Origin: Hyphomicrobiales bacterium
GTDB taxonomy: Bacteria > Pseudomonadota > Alphaproteobacteria > Rhizobiales > Rhizobiaceae
Reading direction: 5' to 3'
DNA length: 64,000 nucleotides
Assembly: GCA_900468065.1 (NCBI GenBank)
Contig: UBTA01000040.1
Location: 1-64,000, forward strand
Made by a program: the position numbers and the translations under genes
The notes under the pieces: model-generated
Told to the model about the DNA's origin: nothing
Seen by the model: only the letters and a program-made list of their open reading frames with translations
Database searches by the model: none
Part shown: positions 7,950 through 18,518 of the stretch, in pieces
How the letters are laid out: each line of letters opens with the position of its first letter
Position numbering within the stretch: the first letter of the stretch is position 1

Positions 7950-10031
7950 ATGGCAAAGCTGAAAGTCGACGGAAAAGAGATCGAGGTCCCGGATCATTTC
8001 ACGCTGCTTCAGGCGTGCGAAGAAGCCGGCGCCGAAGTTCCGCGCTTCTGTTTCCATGAGCGGCTGTCGGTCGCCGGAAACTGCCGCATGTGTCTGATCG
8101 AGGTGAAGGGAGGGCCGCCGAAACCGGCAGCCTCCTGCGCCATGGGCGTGCGCGACCTGCGTCCCGGCCCGAACGGCGAAGCGCCGGAAGTCTTCACGAC
8201 CACGCCGATGGTCAAGAAGGCCCGCGAAGGCGTGATGGAATTCCTGCTCATCAACCATCCACTCGATTGCCCGATCTGCGACCAGGGTGGCGAATGCGAC
8301 CTGCAGGACCAGGCGATGGCCTTCGGCGTCGATTCGACCCGTTACAACGAGAACAAGCGCGCCGTCGAAGACAAGTATATCGGCCCGCTGGTCAAGACCG
8401 TGATGAACCGCTGCATTCACTGCACGCGCTGCGTCCGCTTCACCACCGAAGTCGCCGGCATTGCCGAACTTGGTCTGATTGGCCGCGGCGAAGATGCCGA
8501 GATCACCACCTATCTTGAGCAGGCGATGACGTCTGAGCTTCAGGGCAACGTTGTTGATCTCTGCCCGGTTGGTGCTCTGACCTCCAAGCCATACGCCTTC
8601 AATGCCCGTCCGTGGGAACTCGGCAAGACCGAATCGATCGACGTCATGGATGCCGTCGGCTCGGCAATCCGCGTCGATACGCGTGGCCGCGAAGTCATGC
8701 GCGTCATGCCGCGCGTCAACGAAGAGATCAACGAGGAGTGGATTTCCGACAAGACCCGCTTCATCTGGGATGGCCTGAAGACCCAGCGTCTCGACCGCCC
8801 TTACGTGAAGAAGGACGGCCGCCTGCAGCCTGCCAGCTGGAACGAAGCCTTTGCCGCCATCAAGGGCGCAGTGGCAAAGACCAGCGGTGACAAGATCGGC
8901 GCAATCGCCGGCGATCTGGCGTCCGTTGAGGAAATGTACGCGCTGAAGGAACTGATCGCCTCGCTCGGTTCGAAGAACATCGACTGCCGCCAGGATGGCG
9001 CCGCACTCGATCCGTCCTTCGGCCGTGCAAGCTATCTGTTCAACCCGACGATCCAGGGCATCGAAAGTGCCGACGCGCTGTTGATCATCGGTTCGAACCC
9101 GCGCTTTGAAGCGTCTGTTCTCAATGCCCGTATCCGCAAGCGGTTCCGGATGGCCAATTTCCCGATCGGCGTGATCGGCGAGCAGGCGGAACTGCGTTAT
9201 TCCTACGACTATCTCGGCGCGGGCACGGACACGCTGGCCGAACTCGTCGCAGGCAAGGGCAAGTTCCTGAGCGTTCTCAAGAAGGCAGAGCGTCCGATGA
9301 TCATCATCGGTCAGGGCGCGATCTCCAGCGGTAATGGCGCTTCGGTTCTGGCCGCCGCCGCCAAGCTCGCAGGCGCCATTGGCGCCGTTACCGCAGACTG
9401 GAACGGTTTTGCAGTCCTCCACACGGCCGCGTCGCGCGTCGGTGGTCTCGACCTTGGCTTCGTGCCGGGTGAGGGGGGCAAGACGGCTGCCGAAATGCTG
9501 ACCGGAACTGATGTGTTGTTCCTGCTCGGCGCCGACGAAATGGATTTCTCCGGCAAGACCGCCGGTTTCACCGTCTATATCGGTTCACATGGCGACGAAG
9601 GTGCGCACGGTGCCGACGTCATCCTGCCGGCTGCGACCTACACCGAAAAGTCCGGTCTCTGGGTCAATACCGAGGGCCGCGTCCAGATGGGCAACCGTGC
9701 CGGCTTCGCACCGGGCGATGCCCGCGAAGACTGGGCGATCATTCGCGCGCTGTCCGACGTGCTCGGAAAGAAGCTGCCATTTGATTCGCTTGCAGAATTG
9801 CGCGGCAAACTCTACGCGGCTCACCCGCATTTCGCCGCGATCGATATGATCGAGACGGGTGCAAGCGGTGAAATTGCCGCACTTGCACAAAAAGCCGGTG
9901 AGATGGGCAAATCGGTGTTTGCGTCTCCGGTCAAAGACTTCTATTTGACGAACCCGATAGCACGAGCTTCCGCCGTCATGGCTGAATGTTCGGCTTTGGC
10001 ACGCAACAACTTCAAAGCTGCGGCGGAATGA
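7950..10031 (+). CDS. nuoG: NADH-quinone oxidoreductase subunit G
   Basis: NuoG (75 kDa) is the large iron-sulfur subunit of the NADH-oxidising arm. In this 693-residue protein, residues 1-80 form a 2Fe-2S ferredoxin domain with CRMCLIEV. Next comes the His/Cys-liganded N5 region HPLDCPICDQGGECDLQD near residue 105. The 4Fe-4S N4 motif CIHCTRCVRFTTEV follows, and the rest is a molybdopterin-oxidoreductase-like fold without cofactor signs. It is separated from the preceding gene by 107 nt, a wider gap than elsewhere in the operon, so an internal promoter is possible. Confidence 0.96.
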   Translation: MAKLKVDGKEIEVPDHFTLLQACEEAGAEVPRFCFHERLSVAGNCRMCLIEVKGGPPKPAASCAMGVRDLRPGPNGEAPEVFTTTPMVKKAREGVMEFLLINHPLDCPICDQGGECDLQDQAMAFGVDSTRYNENKRAVEDKYIGPLVKTVMNRCIHCTRCVRFTTEVAGIAELGLIGRGEDAEITTYLEQAMTSELQGNVVDLCPVGALTSKPYAFNARPWELGKTESIDVMDAVGSAIRVDTRGREVMRVMPRVNEEINEEWISDKTRFIWDGLKTQRLDRPYVKKDGRLQPASWNEAFAAIKGAVAKTSGDKIGAIAGDLASVEEMYALKELIASLGSKNIDCRQDGAALDPSFGRASYLFNPTIQGIESADALLIIGSNPRFEASVLNARIRKRFRMANFPIGVIGEQAELRYSYDYLGAGTDTLAELVAGKGKFLSVLKKAERPMIIIGQGAISSGNGASVLAAAAKLAGAIGAVTADWNGFAVLHTAASRVGGLDLGFVPGEGGKTAAEMLTGTDVLFLLGADEMDFSGKTAGFTVYIGSHGDEGAHGADVILPAATYTEKSGLWVNTEGRVQMGNRAGFAPGDAREDWAIIRALSDVLGKKLPFDSLAELRGKLYAAHPHFAAIDMIETGASGEIAALAQKAGEMGKSVFASPVKDFYLTNPIARASAVMAECSALARNNFKAAAE

Positions 10032-10052
10032 GCGCGAAGGAATAAGACGAAA

Positions 10053-11096
10053 ATGGACGCTTTCATTTCGACCTATGTCTGGCCAACGGCCATCATGATC
10101 GGCCAGTCGCTGCTGCTTCTGGTCGCGCTTTTGATCTTCATCGCCTACGTTCTGCTGGCTGACCGCAAGATCTGGGCAGCGGTGCAGATGCGCCGTGGAC
10201 CGAATGTGGTAGGCCCGTGGGGACTTTTCCAGTCCTTCGCCGATCTTTTGAAGTTCGTCTTCAAGGAGCCGGTTATTCCGGCCGGTTCGAACAAGATCCT
10301 GTTCCTGCTGGCGCCGTTGGTGTCGGTGACCTTGGCGCTGGCAGCCTGGGCGGTCATCCCGCTCAACGCCAACTGGGTGATGGCCAATATCAATGTCGGC
10401 ATCCTCTATGTGTTCGCCATTTCCTCGCTTGAGGTTTACGGCGTCATCATCGGCGGCTGGGCATCGAACTCCAAATATCCCTTCCTGTCGGCGCTGCGTT
10501 CGGCCGCCCAGATGGTGTCCTACGAAGTTTCGATCGGCTTCGTCATCGTCACCGTGCTGCTCTGTGCCGGTTCGTTGAACCTGACCGATATCGTCGATTC
10601 GCAGCGTGATGGCCTTGGCACGATGATGGGCCTGCCGGGTTCATTCCTCGACTGGTACTGGCTACCGCTGTTTCCGATGTTCATCATCTTCTTCATCTCG
10701 GCGCTGGCTGAAACCAACCGCCCGCCCTTCGATCTGGTTGAAGCGGAATCGGAACTGGTTGCCGGCTTCATGGTCGAATACGGCTCGACCCCGTACATGA
10801 TGTTCATGCTCGGCGAATATGCCGCCATCTGCCTGATGTGCGCGCTGACAACGATCCTTTTCCTCGGCGGCTGGCTGCCTCCGGTCGATGTATGGTTCCT
10901 CAACTGGGTTCCGGGCATCATCTGGTTCATCCTGAAGTCTTCGATGGTGTTCTTCATGTTCGCCATGGTGAAGGCCTTCGTGCCGCGCTATCGCTACGAC
11001 CAGCTGATGCGTCTCGGCTGGAAGGTCTTCCTTCCGCTGTCGCTCGCCATGGTCTTCATTGTTGCAGTCACGCTGAAACTGGTGGTGTGGGCATGA
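10053..11096 (+). CDS. nuoH: NADH-quinone oxidoreductase subunit H
   Basis: NuoH (ND1) is the membrane subunit that joins the hydrophilic and membrane arms and lines the quinone channel. The protein is 347 residues with about eight hydrophobic helices. Family signatures are present: an [16 protein letters not shown] loop followed by [12 protein letters not shown] near residues 35-65, and [20 protein letters not shown] near residue 220, with the acidic residues of the E-channel. It lies 21 nt after nuoG. Length is normal. Confidence 0.97.
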   Translation: MDAFISTYVWPTAIMIGQSLLLLVALLIFIAYVLLADRKIWAAVQMRRGPNVVGPWGLFQSFADLLKFVFKEPVIPAGSNKILFLLAPLVSVTLALAAWAVIPLNANWVMANINVGILYVFAISSLEVYGVIIGGWASNSKYPFLSALRSAAQMVSYEVSIGFVIVTVLLCAGSLNLTDIVDSQRDGLGTMMGLPGSFLDWYWLPLFPMFIIFFISALAETNRPPFDLVEAESELVAGFMVEYGSTPYMMFMLGEYAAICLMCALTTILFLGGWLPPVDVWFLNWVPGIIWFILKSSMVFFMFAMVKAFVPRYRYDQLMRLGWKVFLPLSLAMVFIVAVTLKLVVWA

Positions 11097-11160
11097 TGCT
11101 TACTCTCCGTTTCGCAAAATCAGCCGGCGCCTCCCAGGCCGGCATGTTTGGAGGTTGATG

Positions 11161-11652
11161 ATGGCAGGTCTGTCGCAAGCCGTCAGTTCGCTGTTCCTCA
11201 AGGAATTCGTCAACGCGTTTTTCCTGTCGATGCGCTATTTCTTCGCGCCGAAGGCGACGCTGAACTATCCGTTTGAAAAGGGGCCGATCAGCCCGCGCTT
11301 CCGTGGCGAACATGCGTTGCGCCGTTATCCGAATGGCGAAGAACGCTGCATCGCCTGTAAGCTGTGCGAAGCGATCTGTCCTGCCCAGGCGATCACCATC
11401 GAGGCTGGCCCACGCCGCAACGATGGCACGCGCCGCACGGTCCGTTACGATATCGACATGGTGAAGTGCATCTATTGCGGTTTTTGCCAGGAAGCCTGTC
11501 CGGTAGACGCGATCGTCGAAGGCCCGAACTTCGAATTCGCCACCGAGACGCGCGAAGAGCTCTACTACGACAAGGACAGGCTGCTTTCCAACGGCGACCG
11601 TTGGGAGCGCGAAATCGCCCGTAACATCGCAATGGACTCGCCGTACCGCTGA
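11161..11652 (+). CDS. nuoI: NADH-quinone oxidoreductase subunit I
   Basis: NuoI (TYKY) is an 8Fe ferredoxin-like subunit carrying clusters N6a and N6b on the way to N2. This 163-residue protein has the two diagnostic motifs [12 protein letters not shown] (near residue 62) and [12 protein letters not shown] (near residue 102). The start is chosen at the second of two adjacent ATGs (11158 and 11161), because it lies 6 nt after the strong Shine-Dalgarno GGAGG at 11150-11154. It is followed by a 138-nt gap before nuoJ, which holds a stable hairpin. Confidence 0.96.
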   Translation: MAGLSQAVSSLFLKEFVNAFFLSMRYFFAPKATLNYPFEKGPISPRFRGEHALRRYPNGEERCIACKLCEAICPAQAITIEAGPRRNDGTRRTVRYDIDMVKCIYCGFCQEACPVDAIVEGPNFEFATETREELYYDKDRLLSNGDRWEREIARNIAMDSPYR

Positions 11653-11670
11653 GACTTTGCATGGGGACTG

Positions 11671-11692
11671 CGCCTGCCTTTTGAGGCGGGCG
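11671..11692 (+). other. Stable hairpin in the nuoI-nuoJ gap
   Basis: CGCCTGCC (11671-11678) pairs fully with GGCGGGCG (11685-11692) with one G-U, around the loop TTTTGA. No T-tract follows, so it is not a typical terminator; it could be a processing or mRNA stability element. A second small hairpin (GGCAT/ATGCC) lies just upstream of the nuoJ start. The gap is 138 nt, unusually long for this tight operon. Confidence 0.5.
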
Positions 11693-11790
11693 TTACACTG
11701 ATCTTGGGCGTGGCCGGCATGAACCGGTGCGCCAGTGGGAAGGATGGCATTCGCCATGCCTGCCCGGGGAAGACGAAAAAGGCACCGATC

Positions 11791-12405
11791 ATGGGTCTGC
11801 AGGCTCTTTTTTTCTATCTTTTTTCATTCGTCGCGGTTGCGTCGGCGTTCATGGTGATTTCTGCGCGGAACCCCGTTTATTCCGTGCTGTTCCTGATCCT
11901 GACGTTCTTCAACGCGGCCGGCCTGTTTCTTCTGACGGGTGCCGAGTTCCTGGCGATGATCCTGCTGGTCGTTTACATCGGCGCGGTTGCGGTTCTGTTC
12001 CTCTTCGTGGTGATGATGCTCGACATCGACTTCACCCAGCTGCGGTCGGGCGTGCTTGAATATGCGCCGGTTGGTGCGTTGATCGGCCTGGTGCTGGCAG
12101 CCGAACTGATCATCGTGGTTGGCGGCAGCTCGTTCTCGCCGGAAATTGCCAAGTCGATCTCGATGCCGATCCCGGCGATTACGGATCGGACCAACACGGC
12201 CGCACTCGGCGACGTGCTCTATACGCACTACGTCTACTTCTTCCAGATTGCCGGCCTGGTTCTGTTGGTCGCCATGATCGGTGCCATCGTTCTGACGCTG
12301 CGCCATCGCGACAACATCAAGCGCCAGGATATTCCCACACAGGTTGCCCGTTCGCCCAAGACCGCTGTTGAAGTGGTCAAGGTGAAGTCGGGGCAGGGCC
12401 TTTAA
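11791..12405 (+). CDS. nuoJ: NADH-quinone oxidoreductase subunit J
   Basis: NuoJ (ND6) is a membrane subunit near the quinone cavity; its third helix with a pi-bulge takes part in coupling. The 204-residue protein has five hydrophobic helices and the conserved third-helix segment [20 protein letters not shown] near residues 53-72. The start at MGLQALFF is preferred. The frame is open further upstream to about 11704, but that part is hydrophilic and not family-like. The C-terminal tail after residue 175 is basic and variable. Confidence 0.95.
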   Translation: MGLQALFFYLFSFVAVASAFMVISARNPVYSVLFLILTFFNAAGLFLLTGAEFLAMILLVVYIGAVAVLFLFVVMMLDIDFTQLRSGVLEYAPVGALIGLVLAAELIIVVGGSSFSPEIAKSISMPIPAITDRTNTAALGDVLYTHYVYFFQIAGLVLLVAMIGAIVLTLRHRDNIKRQDIPTQVARSPKTAVEVVKVKSGQGL

Positions 12406-12433
12406 AGACGGACGCGAGGTCAAGGAACACATC

Positions 12434-12742
12434 ATGGAAATCGGTATTTCCCACTATCTGACCGTCAGCGCCATCCTGTTCATACTGGGCGTCTTCGGCA
12501 TCTTCCTCAATCGGAAGAACGTCATCGTCATCCTGATGTCGGTGGAACTCATCCTCTTGGCGGTGAACATCAACATGGTCGCGTTCTCGCACTTCCTGAA
12601 CGACATCACCGGCCAGGTGTTCGCCCTGTTCATTCTAACTGTCGCGGCTGCGGAAGCTGCCATCGGTCTTGCAATTCTCGTCGTCTTCTACCGTAACCGC
12701 GGCTCCATCGCCGTGGAAGACGTCAACATGATGAAGGGCTGA
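12434..12742 (+). CDS. nuoK: NADH-quinone oxidoreductase subunit K
   Basis: NuoK (ND4L) is a 102-residue, three-helix membrane subunit. The conserved glutamates of the E-channel are present: E in [13 protein letters not shown] (helix 2) and E in [13 protein letters not shown] (helix 3). Length and hydrophobic pattern are exact for the family. It lies 28 nt after nuoJ and 7 nt before nuoL. Confidence 0.97.
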   Translation: MEIGISHYLTVSAILFILGVFGIFLNRKNVIVILMSVELILLAVNINMVAFSHFLNDITGQVFALFILTVAAAEAAIGLAILVVFYRNRGSIAVEDVNMMKG

Positions 12743-12749
12743 GCGGCCA

Positions 12750-14747
12750 ATGAATACGATTATTCAAGCCATCGTCTTCCTGCCGCTGATCGGCTTCCTG
12801 ATCGCGGGCCTGTTTGGCACGTCGATTGGCGCCAAGGCTTCGGAATACGTCACCACCGGATTCATGATCATTGTCGCGGTCCTCTCCTGGGTCGTGTTCT
12901 TCCACGTCGCTCTCGGCGAGACGGAGATGATCAAGGTCTCCGTGATGCGCTGGATCCAGTCCGGCAGCTTCGATGCCGAATGGGCCTTCCGCGTCGATAC
13001 GCTGACGGCCGTCATGTTCGTCGTGGTCAACACGGTATCCTGCCTGGTTCACCTCTATTCGATCGGCTACATGCATCACGACCCGCATCGGCCGCGCTTC
13101 TTTGCCTATCTGTCGCTGTTCACCTTCGCCATGCTGATGCTGGTGACGTCGGACAACCTGTTGCAGATGTTCTTCGGTTGGGAAGGTGTGGGTCTCGCGT
13201 CCTACCTGTTGATCGGCTTCTGGTACAAGAAGCCGTCGGCATCGGCTGCCGCGATGAAGGCCTTCATCGTCAACCGCGTCGGTGACTTTGGCTTCGCGCT
13301 CGGCATTTTCGGCGTCTTCGTGCTGTTCGGTTCGATCAGCTTTGAAACAATCTTTGCCGCCGCTGCCAGCTATCTGCCGGCTGAGGGTGCTGCCGAAGGT
13401 GGCGAGGTCGTCATCAGACTGTTCGGCATGCAGCTCGACAAGGCCGATGCGATTACCGGCGTCTGCCTGTTGTTGTTCATGGGCGCAATGGGCAAGTCGG
13501 CGCAGTTCCTGCTGCACACCTGGCTTCCGGACGCCATGGAAGGCCCGACACCTGTGTCGGCTCTGATCCACGCTGCGACCATGGTCACGGCCGGCGTCTT
13601 CCTCGTCGCCCGCATGTCGCCACTGTTCGAACTGTCCCACACGGCTTTGATGGTCGTTACCGTCATCGGCGCGATCACCGCGTTCTTTGCCGCGACCGTC
13701 GGTCTCGTCCAGAACGACATCAAGCGCGTCATCGCCTATTCGACCTGCTCGCAGCTCGGCTACATGTTCGTGGCACTCGGCACAGGCGCTTACGGCGCTG
13801 CAATCTTCCATCTGTTCACGCATGCCTTCTTCAAGGCACTGCTGTTCCTTTGCGCCGGCTCGGTCATTCACGCCGTCGATGGTGAGCAGGACATGCGCAA
13901 CATGGGCGGGCTGCGTCCACATATCAAGGTGACCTTCGCCATGATGCTGATCGGCACGCTGGCCATCACCGGCGTCGGCATCCCGTTCACGCCGGTTGGC
14001 TTTGCTGGATTCTTCTCGAAGGACGTTATCATCGAGGCGGCCTATGCTTCGCATTCCTCGGTCGGCGGTTTCGCCTTCACACTGCTGGTCATTGCGGCCC
14101 TGTTCACGAGCTTCTATTCGTGGCGCCTGATGTTCCTGACCTTCTTCGGCAAGCCGCGCGCGTCGCACGAGGTCATGCACCACGTGCACGAATCGCCGCA
14201 GGTTATGTTGATCCCGCTCTACATCCTGGCGTTCGGCGCCGTGGTTGCCGGTTTCCTCGGTGAGGGATACTTCTATGGCCACGAATATGCCGAGTTCTGG
14301 CAGGGCTCATTGTTCACGCTGCCGGGCAACGAACTTGTCGACGAGTTCCACCACGTTCCGGCGTTGGTCGCTCTCAGCCCGTTCATCGCCATGATCCTCG
14401 GTTTCGTCACCGCCTGGTACATGTATATCCGCTCGCCGGAGACACCAAAGTACCTCGCCGAGCAGCATCGCGGTCTCTACCAGTTCCTGCTCAACAAGTG
14501 GTATTTCGACGAACTCTACGACTTCCTGTTCGTTCGTCCTGCCAAGCGCATCGGAACCTTCCTGTGGAAGGAAGGCGACGGCCGCGTCATCGATGGCTAT
14601 GGCCCGAACGGCATTGCCGCTCGCGTCATGGACGTGACTGACCGCGTCGTCCGCCTGCAGACCGGTTACCTCTATCACTACGCTTTCGTGATGCTCATCG
14701 GCATCGCGGCGCTTGTTACCTGGATGATGCTCGGGAGCTCCTTCTGA
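12750..14747 (+). CDS. nuoL: NADH-quinone oxidoreductase subunit L
   Basis: NuoL (ND5) is the distal antiporter-like proton pump with the long lateral helix at its C-terminus. The protein has 665 residues. Family features include [19 protein letters not shown] near residue 145 (the key Glu of TM5), [19 protein letters not shown] near residue 245 (the Lys of TM7) and [17 protein letters not shown]. The remainder is hydrophobic helices plus a C-terminal region with a final membrane anchor. Its stop overlaps the nuoM start by one base (TGATG). Confidence 0.97.
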   Translation: MNTIIQAIVFLPLIGFLIAGLFGTSIGAKASEYVTTGFMIIVAVLSWVVFFHVALGETEMIKVSVMRWIQSGSFDAEWAFRVDTLTAVMFVVVNTVSCLVHLYSIGYMHHDPHRPRFFAYLSLFTFAMLMLVTSDNLLQMFFGWEGVGLASYLLIGFWYKKPSASAAAMKAFIVNRVGDFGFALGIFGVFVLFGSISFETIFAAAASYLPAEGAAEGGEVVIRLFGMQLDKADAITGVCLLLFMGAMGKSAQFLLHTWLPDAMEGPTPVSALIHAATMVTAGVFLVARMSPLFELSHTALMVVTVIGAITAFFAATVGLVQNDIKRVIAYSTCSQLGYMFVALGTGAYGAAIFHLFTHAFFKALLFLCAGSVIHAVDGEQDMRNMGGLRPHIKVTFAMMLIGTLAITGVGIPFTPVGFAGFFSKDVIIEAAYASHSSVGGFAFTLLVIAALFTSFYSWRLMFLTFFGKPRASHEVMHHVHESPQVMLIPLYILAFGAVVAGFLGEGYFYGHEYAEFWQGSLFTLPGNELVDEFHHVPALVALSPFIAMILGFVTAWYMYIRSPETPKYLAEQHRGLYQFLLNKWYFDELYDFLFVRPAKRIGTFLWKEGDGRVIDGYGPNGIAARVMDVTDRVVRLQTGYLYHYAFVMLIGIAALVTWMMLGSSF

Positions 14748-16258
14748 TGACCGATTGGCCCATTCTCTCCGCGGTCACCTTCCTGCCGCTGGTCGGTGTT
14801 GCTCTTCTGCTTCTGACGCGTGAAGACAGCGCTTCCGGCCGCCGCAATATCCTGAACATCTCGTTGCTGACGACGATCGTGACCTTTCTCGTCTCCTGCT
14901 GGATCTGGTGGAATTTCGATAATTCGAACCCCGGATTCCAGATGGTCGAAAAGCACGCCTGGCTCGGCACCGGCATTTCCTACCATCTCGGCATCGACGG
15001 CATTTCCATGCTGTTCGTCGTGCTCTCGGCCTTCCTCATGCCGTTCTGCGTGGTGGCCAGCTGGGTTTCGGTGGAAAAGCGCCTGAAGCAGTACATGATC
15101 GCCTTCCTCCTCCTGGAAGTGTTCATGATCGGTGTCTTCGTGTCGCTCGATATCGTGCTGTTCTACGTGTTCTTCGAGGCCGGCCTGATCCCGATGTTCA
15201 TCATCATCGGCGTCTGGGGCGGAAAGGACCGCGTCTACGCGTCCTACAAGTTCTTCCTCTACACGCTGCTCGGCTCGGTGCTGATGCTGCTGGCCATCAT
15301 GGCGATGTACTGGCAGGCCGGTACGACCGATATCGCCGAATTGCTCGCCTATCAGTTCCCGGCGCAGATGCAGACATGGTTGTGGCTGGCTTTCTTTGCC
15401 TCGTTTGCGGTGAAGATGCCGATGTGGCCAGTTCATACCTGGCTTCCCGACGCCCACGTTCAAGCGCCAACGGCGGGTTCTGTCATCCTGGCAGGTGTTC
15501 TCCTGAAGCTCGGCGGTTACGGCTTCCTGCGCTTCTCGCTGCCGATGTTCCCGCTTGCGTCTGAATATTTCGCGCCCTTCGTCTTCACGCTGTCGGTCGT
15601 GGCGATCATCTACACTTCGCTGGTGGCGATGATGCAGTCCGACATCAAGAAGCTGATCGCCTATTCGTCGGTCGCCCATATGGGCTATGTGACCATGGGT
15701 ATCTTTGCCGCCAATACTCAAGGCGTGCAGGGGGCGATCTTCCAGATGCTGTCGCACGGCTTGGTGTCCGGCGCGCTCTTCCTCTGCGTCGGCGTGGTTT
15801 ATGACCGTACCCACACCCGCGAGATCAGCGCCTATGGCGGCCTCGTCAACAACATGCCGAAATATGCGGTCGCCTTCATGATCTTCACCATGGCCAATGT
15901 CGGCCTGCCGGGCACGTCTGGCTTCGTCGGTGAAATCACCGTGCTGCTTGGCACGTTCAGGGCCAACACCTGGGTTGCGTTCTTCGCCACCACCGGCGTC
16001 ATCCTGTCGGCGTGCTATGCTCTGTGGCTCTACCGCCGGGTGATCTTCGGCACACTTGACAAGGACAGCCTCAAATCGCTGCTGGATCTTTCCGGCCGGG
16101 AGAAGGCGCTGCTCTATCCGCTGATCGTGCTGACCATTTTCTTCGGCGTCTATCCGGCTCCGGTGTTTGATGCGACGGCAGCCTCTGTGGACGTGCTTAT
16201 CAACAACTACACTGCGGCCGTGCAGGCAGCGCATGACGTTGCGCTTTCGGCGAAATGA
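14747..16258 (+). CDS. nuoM: NADH-quinone oxidoreductase subunit M
   Basis: NuoM (ND4) is the middle antiporter-like proton pump of the membrane arm. The protein has 503 residues with about 14 helices. Signatures include [18 protein letters not shown] near residue 145 (the key Glu) and [19 protein letters not shown] near residue 222 (the key Lys), as in the Mrp/Nuo antiporter family. Its start overlaps the nuoL stop, indicating translational coupling. Length is normal. Confidence 0.97.
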   Translation: MTDWPILSAVTFLPLVGVALLLLTREDSASGRRNILNISLLTTIVTFLVSCWIWWNFDNSNPGFQMVEKHAWLGTGISYHLGIDGISMLFVVLSAFLMPFCVVASWVSVEKRLKQYMIAFLLLEVFMIGVFVSLDIVLFYVFFEAGLIPMFIIIGVWGGKDRVYASYKFFLYTLLGSVLMLLAIMAMYWQAGTTDIAELLAYQFPAQMQTWLWLAFFASFAVKMPMWPVHTWLPDAHVQAPTAGSVILAGVLLKLGGYGFLRFSLPMFPLASEYFAPFVFTLSVVAIIYTSLVAMMQSDIKKLIAYSSVAHMGYVTMGIFAANTQGVQGAIFQMLSHGLVSGALFLCVGVVYDRTHTREISAYGGLVNNMPKYAVAFMIFTMANVGLPGTSGFVGEITVLLGTFRANTWVAFFATTGVILSACYALWLYRRVIFGTLDKDSLKSLLDLSGREKALLYPLIVLTIFFGVYPAPVFDATAASVDVLINNYTAAVQAAHDVALSAK

Positions 16259-16276
16259 CGACAGGACGGGATTGAA

Positions 16277-17719
16277 ATGACTGCTGAAACATTCCTCGCT
16301 AGCCTGCACCTGTCGACGCCCGAGCTGATCCTTGCGGTTGGCGCCATGGTGTTGTTGATGATCGGCGTCTTCTCCGGCGAGAAATCGTCCGGGGCTGTGA
16401 CGTGGCTTGCCGTTGGCCTGCTTGCCGTTTCCGGCGCCTGGCTGATCTGGCAGACTGGCGACGGTCAGGCCTATAACGGCGCCTTCCTCTCCGATCCGTT
16501 CGGCAAGTTCATGAAGGTGCTGACGCTGTTCGGCTCCATGGTGGCGCTGATCATGTCGGCGGGCGAGGCGCGTTCGAGCGGCATCGACCGGTTCGAATTC
16601 CCGGTCCTGATCGTGCTGGCCACGCTCGGCATGCTGCTGATGATTTCGGCCAACGACCTGATCTCGGTCTACCTGGCGCTCGAACTGCAGTCGCTGGCGC
16701 TCTACGTCGTTGCCGCGATGAACCGCGACAATCTGCGTTCGACGGAAGCCGGCCTGAAATATTTCGTGCTCGGCGCCCTGTCGTCCGGCATGCTGCTCTA
16801 TGGCATGTCGCTGGTCTACGGCTTCACTGGCCATACCGGTTTTGACGGCATTGCCGCTGCCCTGTCCGCAGAGGGCCGTTCGCTCGGCCTGGTCTTTGGT
16901 CTCGTCTTCATTCTTGCTGGCGTCGCCTTCAAGATCTCGGCCGTCCCGTTCCATATGTGGACGCCGGACGTTTACGAAGGCGCCCCGACACCGGTGACCG
17001 CGTTCTTCGCTGCTGCTCCGAAGGTTGCGGCCATGGCGATGCTGATCCGGCTGGTGATCATGCCGTTCGAGCCGATCGTCACCGACTGGCAGCAGATCAT
17101 CGTCTTCATCTCGATTGCCTCGATGCTGCTCGGCTCGTTTGCTGCAATCGGTCAGAAGAACATCAAGCGACTGATGGCCTATTCGTCGATCGGTCACATG
17201 GGCTATGCGCTCGTTGGCCTGTCCAGCGGCTCGATGGCCGGCGTGCGCGGCGTGTTGATTTACATGCTGGTCTATATGGTCATGACGCTCGGCACCTTTG
17301 CTTGCATCATGGCGATGAAGCGCAAGGACGGCAATCACGTCGAAAGCGTCGATGATCTCGCAGGCCTGTCGCAGACCAATCCGCTGATGGCTTCGGTTCT
17401 CACGGTGATGATGTTCTCGCTCGCGGGCATTCCGCCGCTCGCCGGCTTCTTTGCCAAGTACTTCGTCTTCATGGCGGCGATCGAAGCGCATCTCTACGCC
17501 CTGGCGATCATCGGCGTTCTCGCCTCCGTTGTCGGTGCCTACTACTATCTGCGCGTCATCAAGCTGATGTGGTTCGATGATCCGAAGGACGAGTTTGCAC
17601 GTCCCTCCGGCGTGCTGCGCCTGGTTTACGGGCTCTCCGGCCTGTTTGTTCTTGCCTATGTTCTGATCGGTGGACCGATCGGTACGGCGGCCGAAGTCGC
17701 AGCGCGGACATTCTTTTGA
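16277..17719 (+). CDS. nuoN: NADH-quinone oxidoreductase subunit N
   Basis: NuoN (ND2) is the proximal antiporter-like pump. The 480-residue protein has the family motifs [20 protein letters not shown] near residue 130 (the key Glu), [21 protein letters not shown] near residue 215 (the key Lys) and [20 protein letters not shown]. It is the last nuo gene. The stop overlaps the TTG start of birA by 3 bases, so birA is probably on the same transcript. Confidence 0.97.
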   Translation: MTAETFLASLHLSTPELILAVGAMVLLMIGVFSGEKSSGAVTWLAVGLLAVSGAWLIWQTGDGQAYNGAFLSDPFGKFMKVLTLFGSMVALIMSAGEARSSGIDRFEFPVLIVLATLGMLLMISANDLISVYLALELQSLALYVVAAMNRDNLRSTEAGLKYFVLGALSSGMLLYGMSLVYGFTGHTGFDGIAAALSAEGRSLGLVFGLVFILAGVAFKISAVPFHMWTPDVYEGAPTPVTAFFAAAPKVAAMAMLIRLVIMPFEPIVTDWQQIIVFISIASMLLGSFAAIGQKNIKRLMAYSSIGHMGYALVGLSSGSMAGVRGVLIYMLVYMVMTLGTFACIMAMKRKDGNHVESVDDLAGLSQTNPLMASVLTVMMFSLAGIPPLAGFFAKYFVFMAAIEAHLYALAIIGVLASVVGAYYYLRVIKLMWFDDPKDEFARPSGVLRLVYGLSGLFVLAYVLIGGPIGTAAEVAARTFF

Positions 17720-18483
17720 CAGGACAGGACCGGATCGGCAGGGTTTCGCTCGATAATTTTCGGCATACAGCGCTTGGCGATGTCGGATCGACGAACACGG
17801 AATGCCTGATCCGGGCGCGTGCAGGTGATCCGGGACTTCACTGGATCACCGCGACGCGGCAGATTTCCGGCCGTGGCCGGCGTGGCCGCAGCTGGGCATC
17901 GGAACCGGGCAATCTTTATGCCTCGCTGCTTCTGATCGATCCGGCGCCGATGGGGAAATTACAATCGCTGCCGCTCGCGGTCGCTGTTGCTGTGCATCGG
18001 GCGATCCAGGCGGTGATGCCGGCAGGTTCCAATCCGGTCTCGATCAAATGGCCGAACGATATTCTGATTGCGGGCAAGAAGTGCTGCGGTATCCTGCTGG
18101 AAGGCGAGGGACTGCCGGACGGGCATCATGCGCTGGTGATCGGCTGCGGCATCAATGTCGCGCGGGCGCCGGATCATGGGCTCTATCCCGTCACCAGCCT
18201 GCAGGCGGAAGGTGCAGCCGTTTCCCCGGACGAGCTTTTTGCCCATCTGTTCCGCAGCATGAGCGACGCGTTGAACACTTGGAACCGCGGCGACGGCATC
18301 GCAGAGATTATTGCACAATGGCGGTCCGCTGCAGGCGGCATAGGCCAGAAGATTACAGTCAACCTGCCGGATCGCTCGCTTTCCGGCAGGTTTGAAGGCA
18401 TAGATGAAGACGGCCGGCTGATGCTCGATCTTGGGGCAGGTACGGTTCAACGCATCGCCGCAGGCGATGTATTTTTTGGATAG
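17716..18483 (+). CDS. birA: Biotin--[acetyl-CoA-carboxylase] ligase, monofunctional
   Basis: BirA uses ATP to make biotinyl-AMP and transfers biotin to the carboxyl carrier protein. This 255-residue form lacks the N-terminal DNA-binding domain of the E. coli enzyme, so it cannot be a repressor of the same type. The biotinyl-AMP loop GRGRRGRSW is at residues 52-60 and KWPND at 111-115. A small C-terminal SH3-like domain follows (about 205-255). It begins with a TTG codon embedded in the nuoN stop (TTGA). Placement after nuoN is, from memory, a common arrangement in rhizobia. Confidence 0.93.
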   Translation: MTGQDRIGRVSLDNFRHTALGDVGSTNTECLIRARAGDPGLHWITATRQISGRGRRGRSWASEPGNLYASLLLIDPAPMGKLQSLPLAVAVAVHRAIQAVMPAGSNPVSIKWPNDILIAGKKCCGILLEGEGLPDGHHALVIGCGINVARAPDHGLYPVTSLQAEGAAVSPDELFAHLFRSMSDALNTWNRGDGIAEIIAQWRSAAGGIGQKITVNLPDRSLSGRFEGIDEDGRLMLDLGAGTVQRIAAGDVFFG

Positions 18484-18518
18484 ACCCCATTTTGGGTGAC
18501 ATAAGGCGCAATCAATCA

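Noticed and set aside
14678-17491. 937-codon minus-strand frame opposite nuoM and nuoN
   Set aside because: Composition (His, Arg, Asp, Gln-rich) is typical of the complement of GC-rich membrane genes; no protein family pattern.
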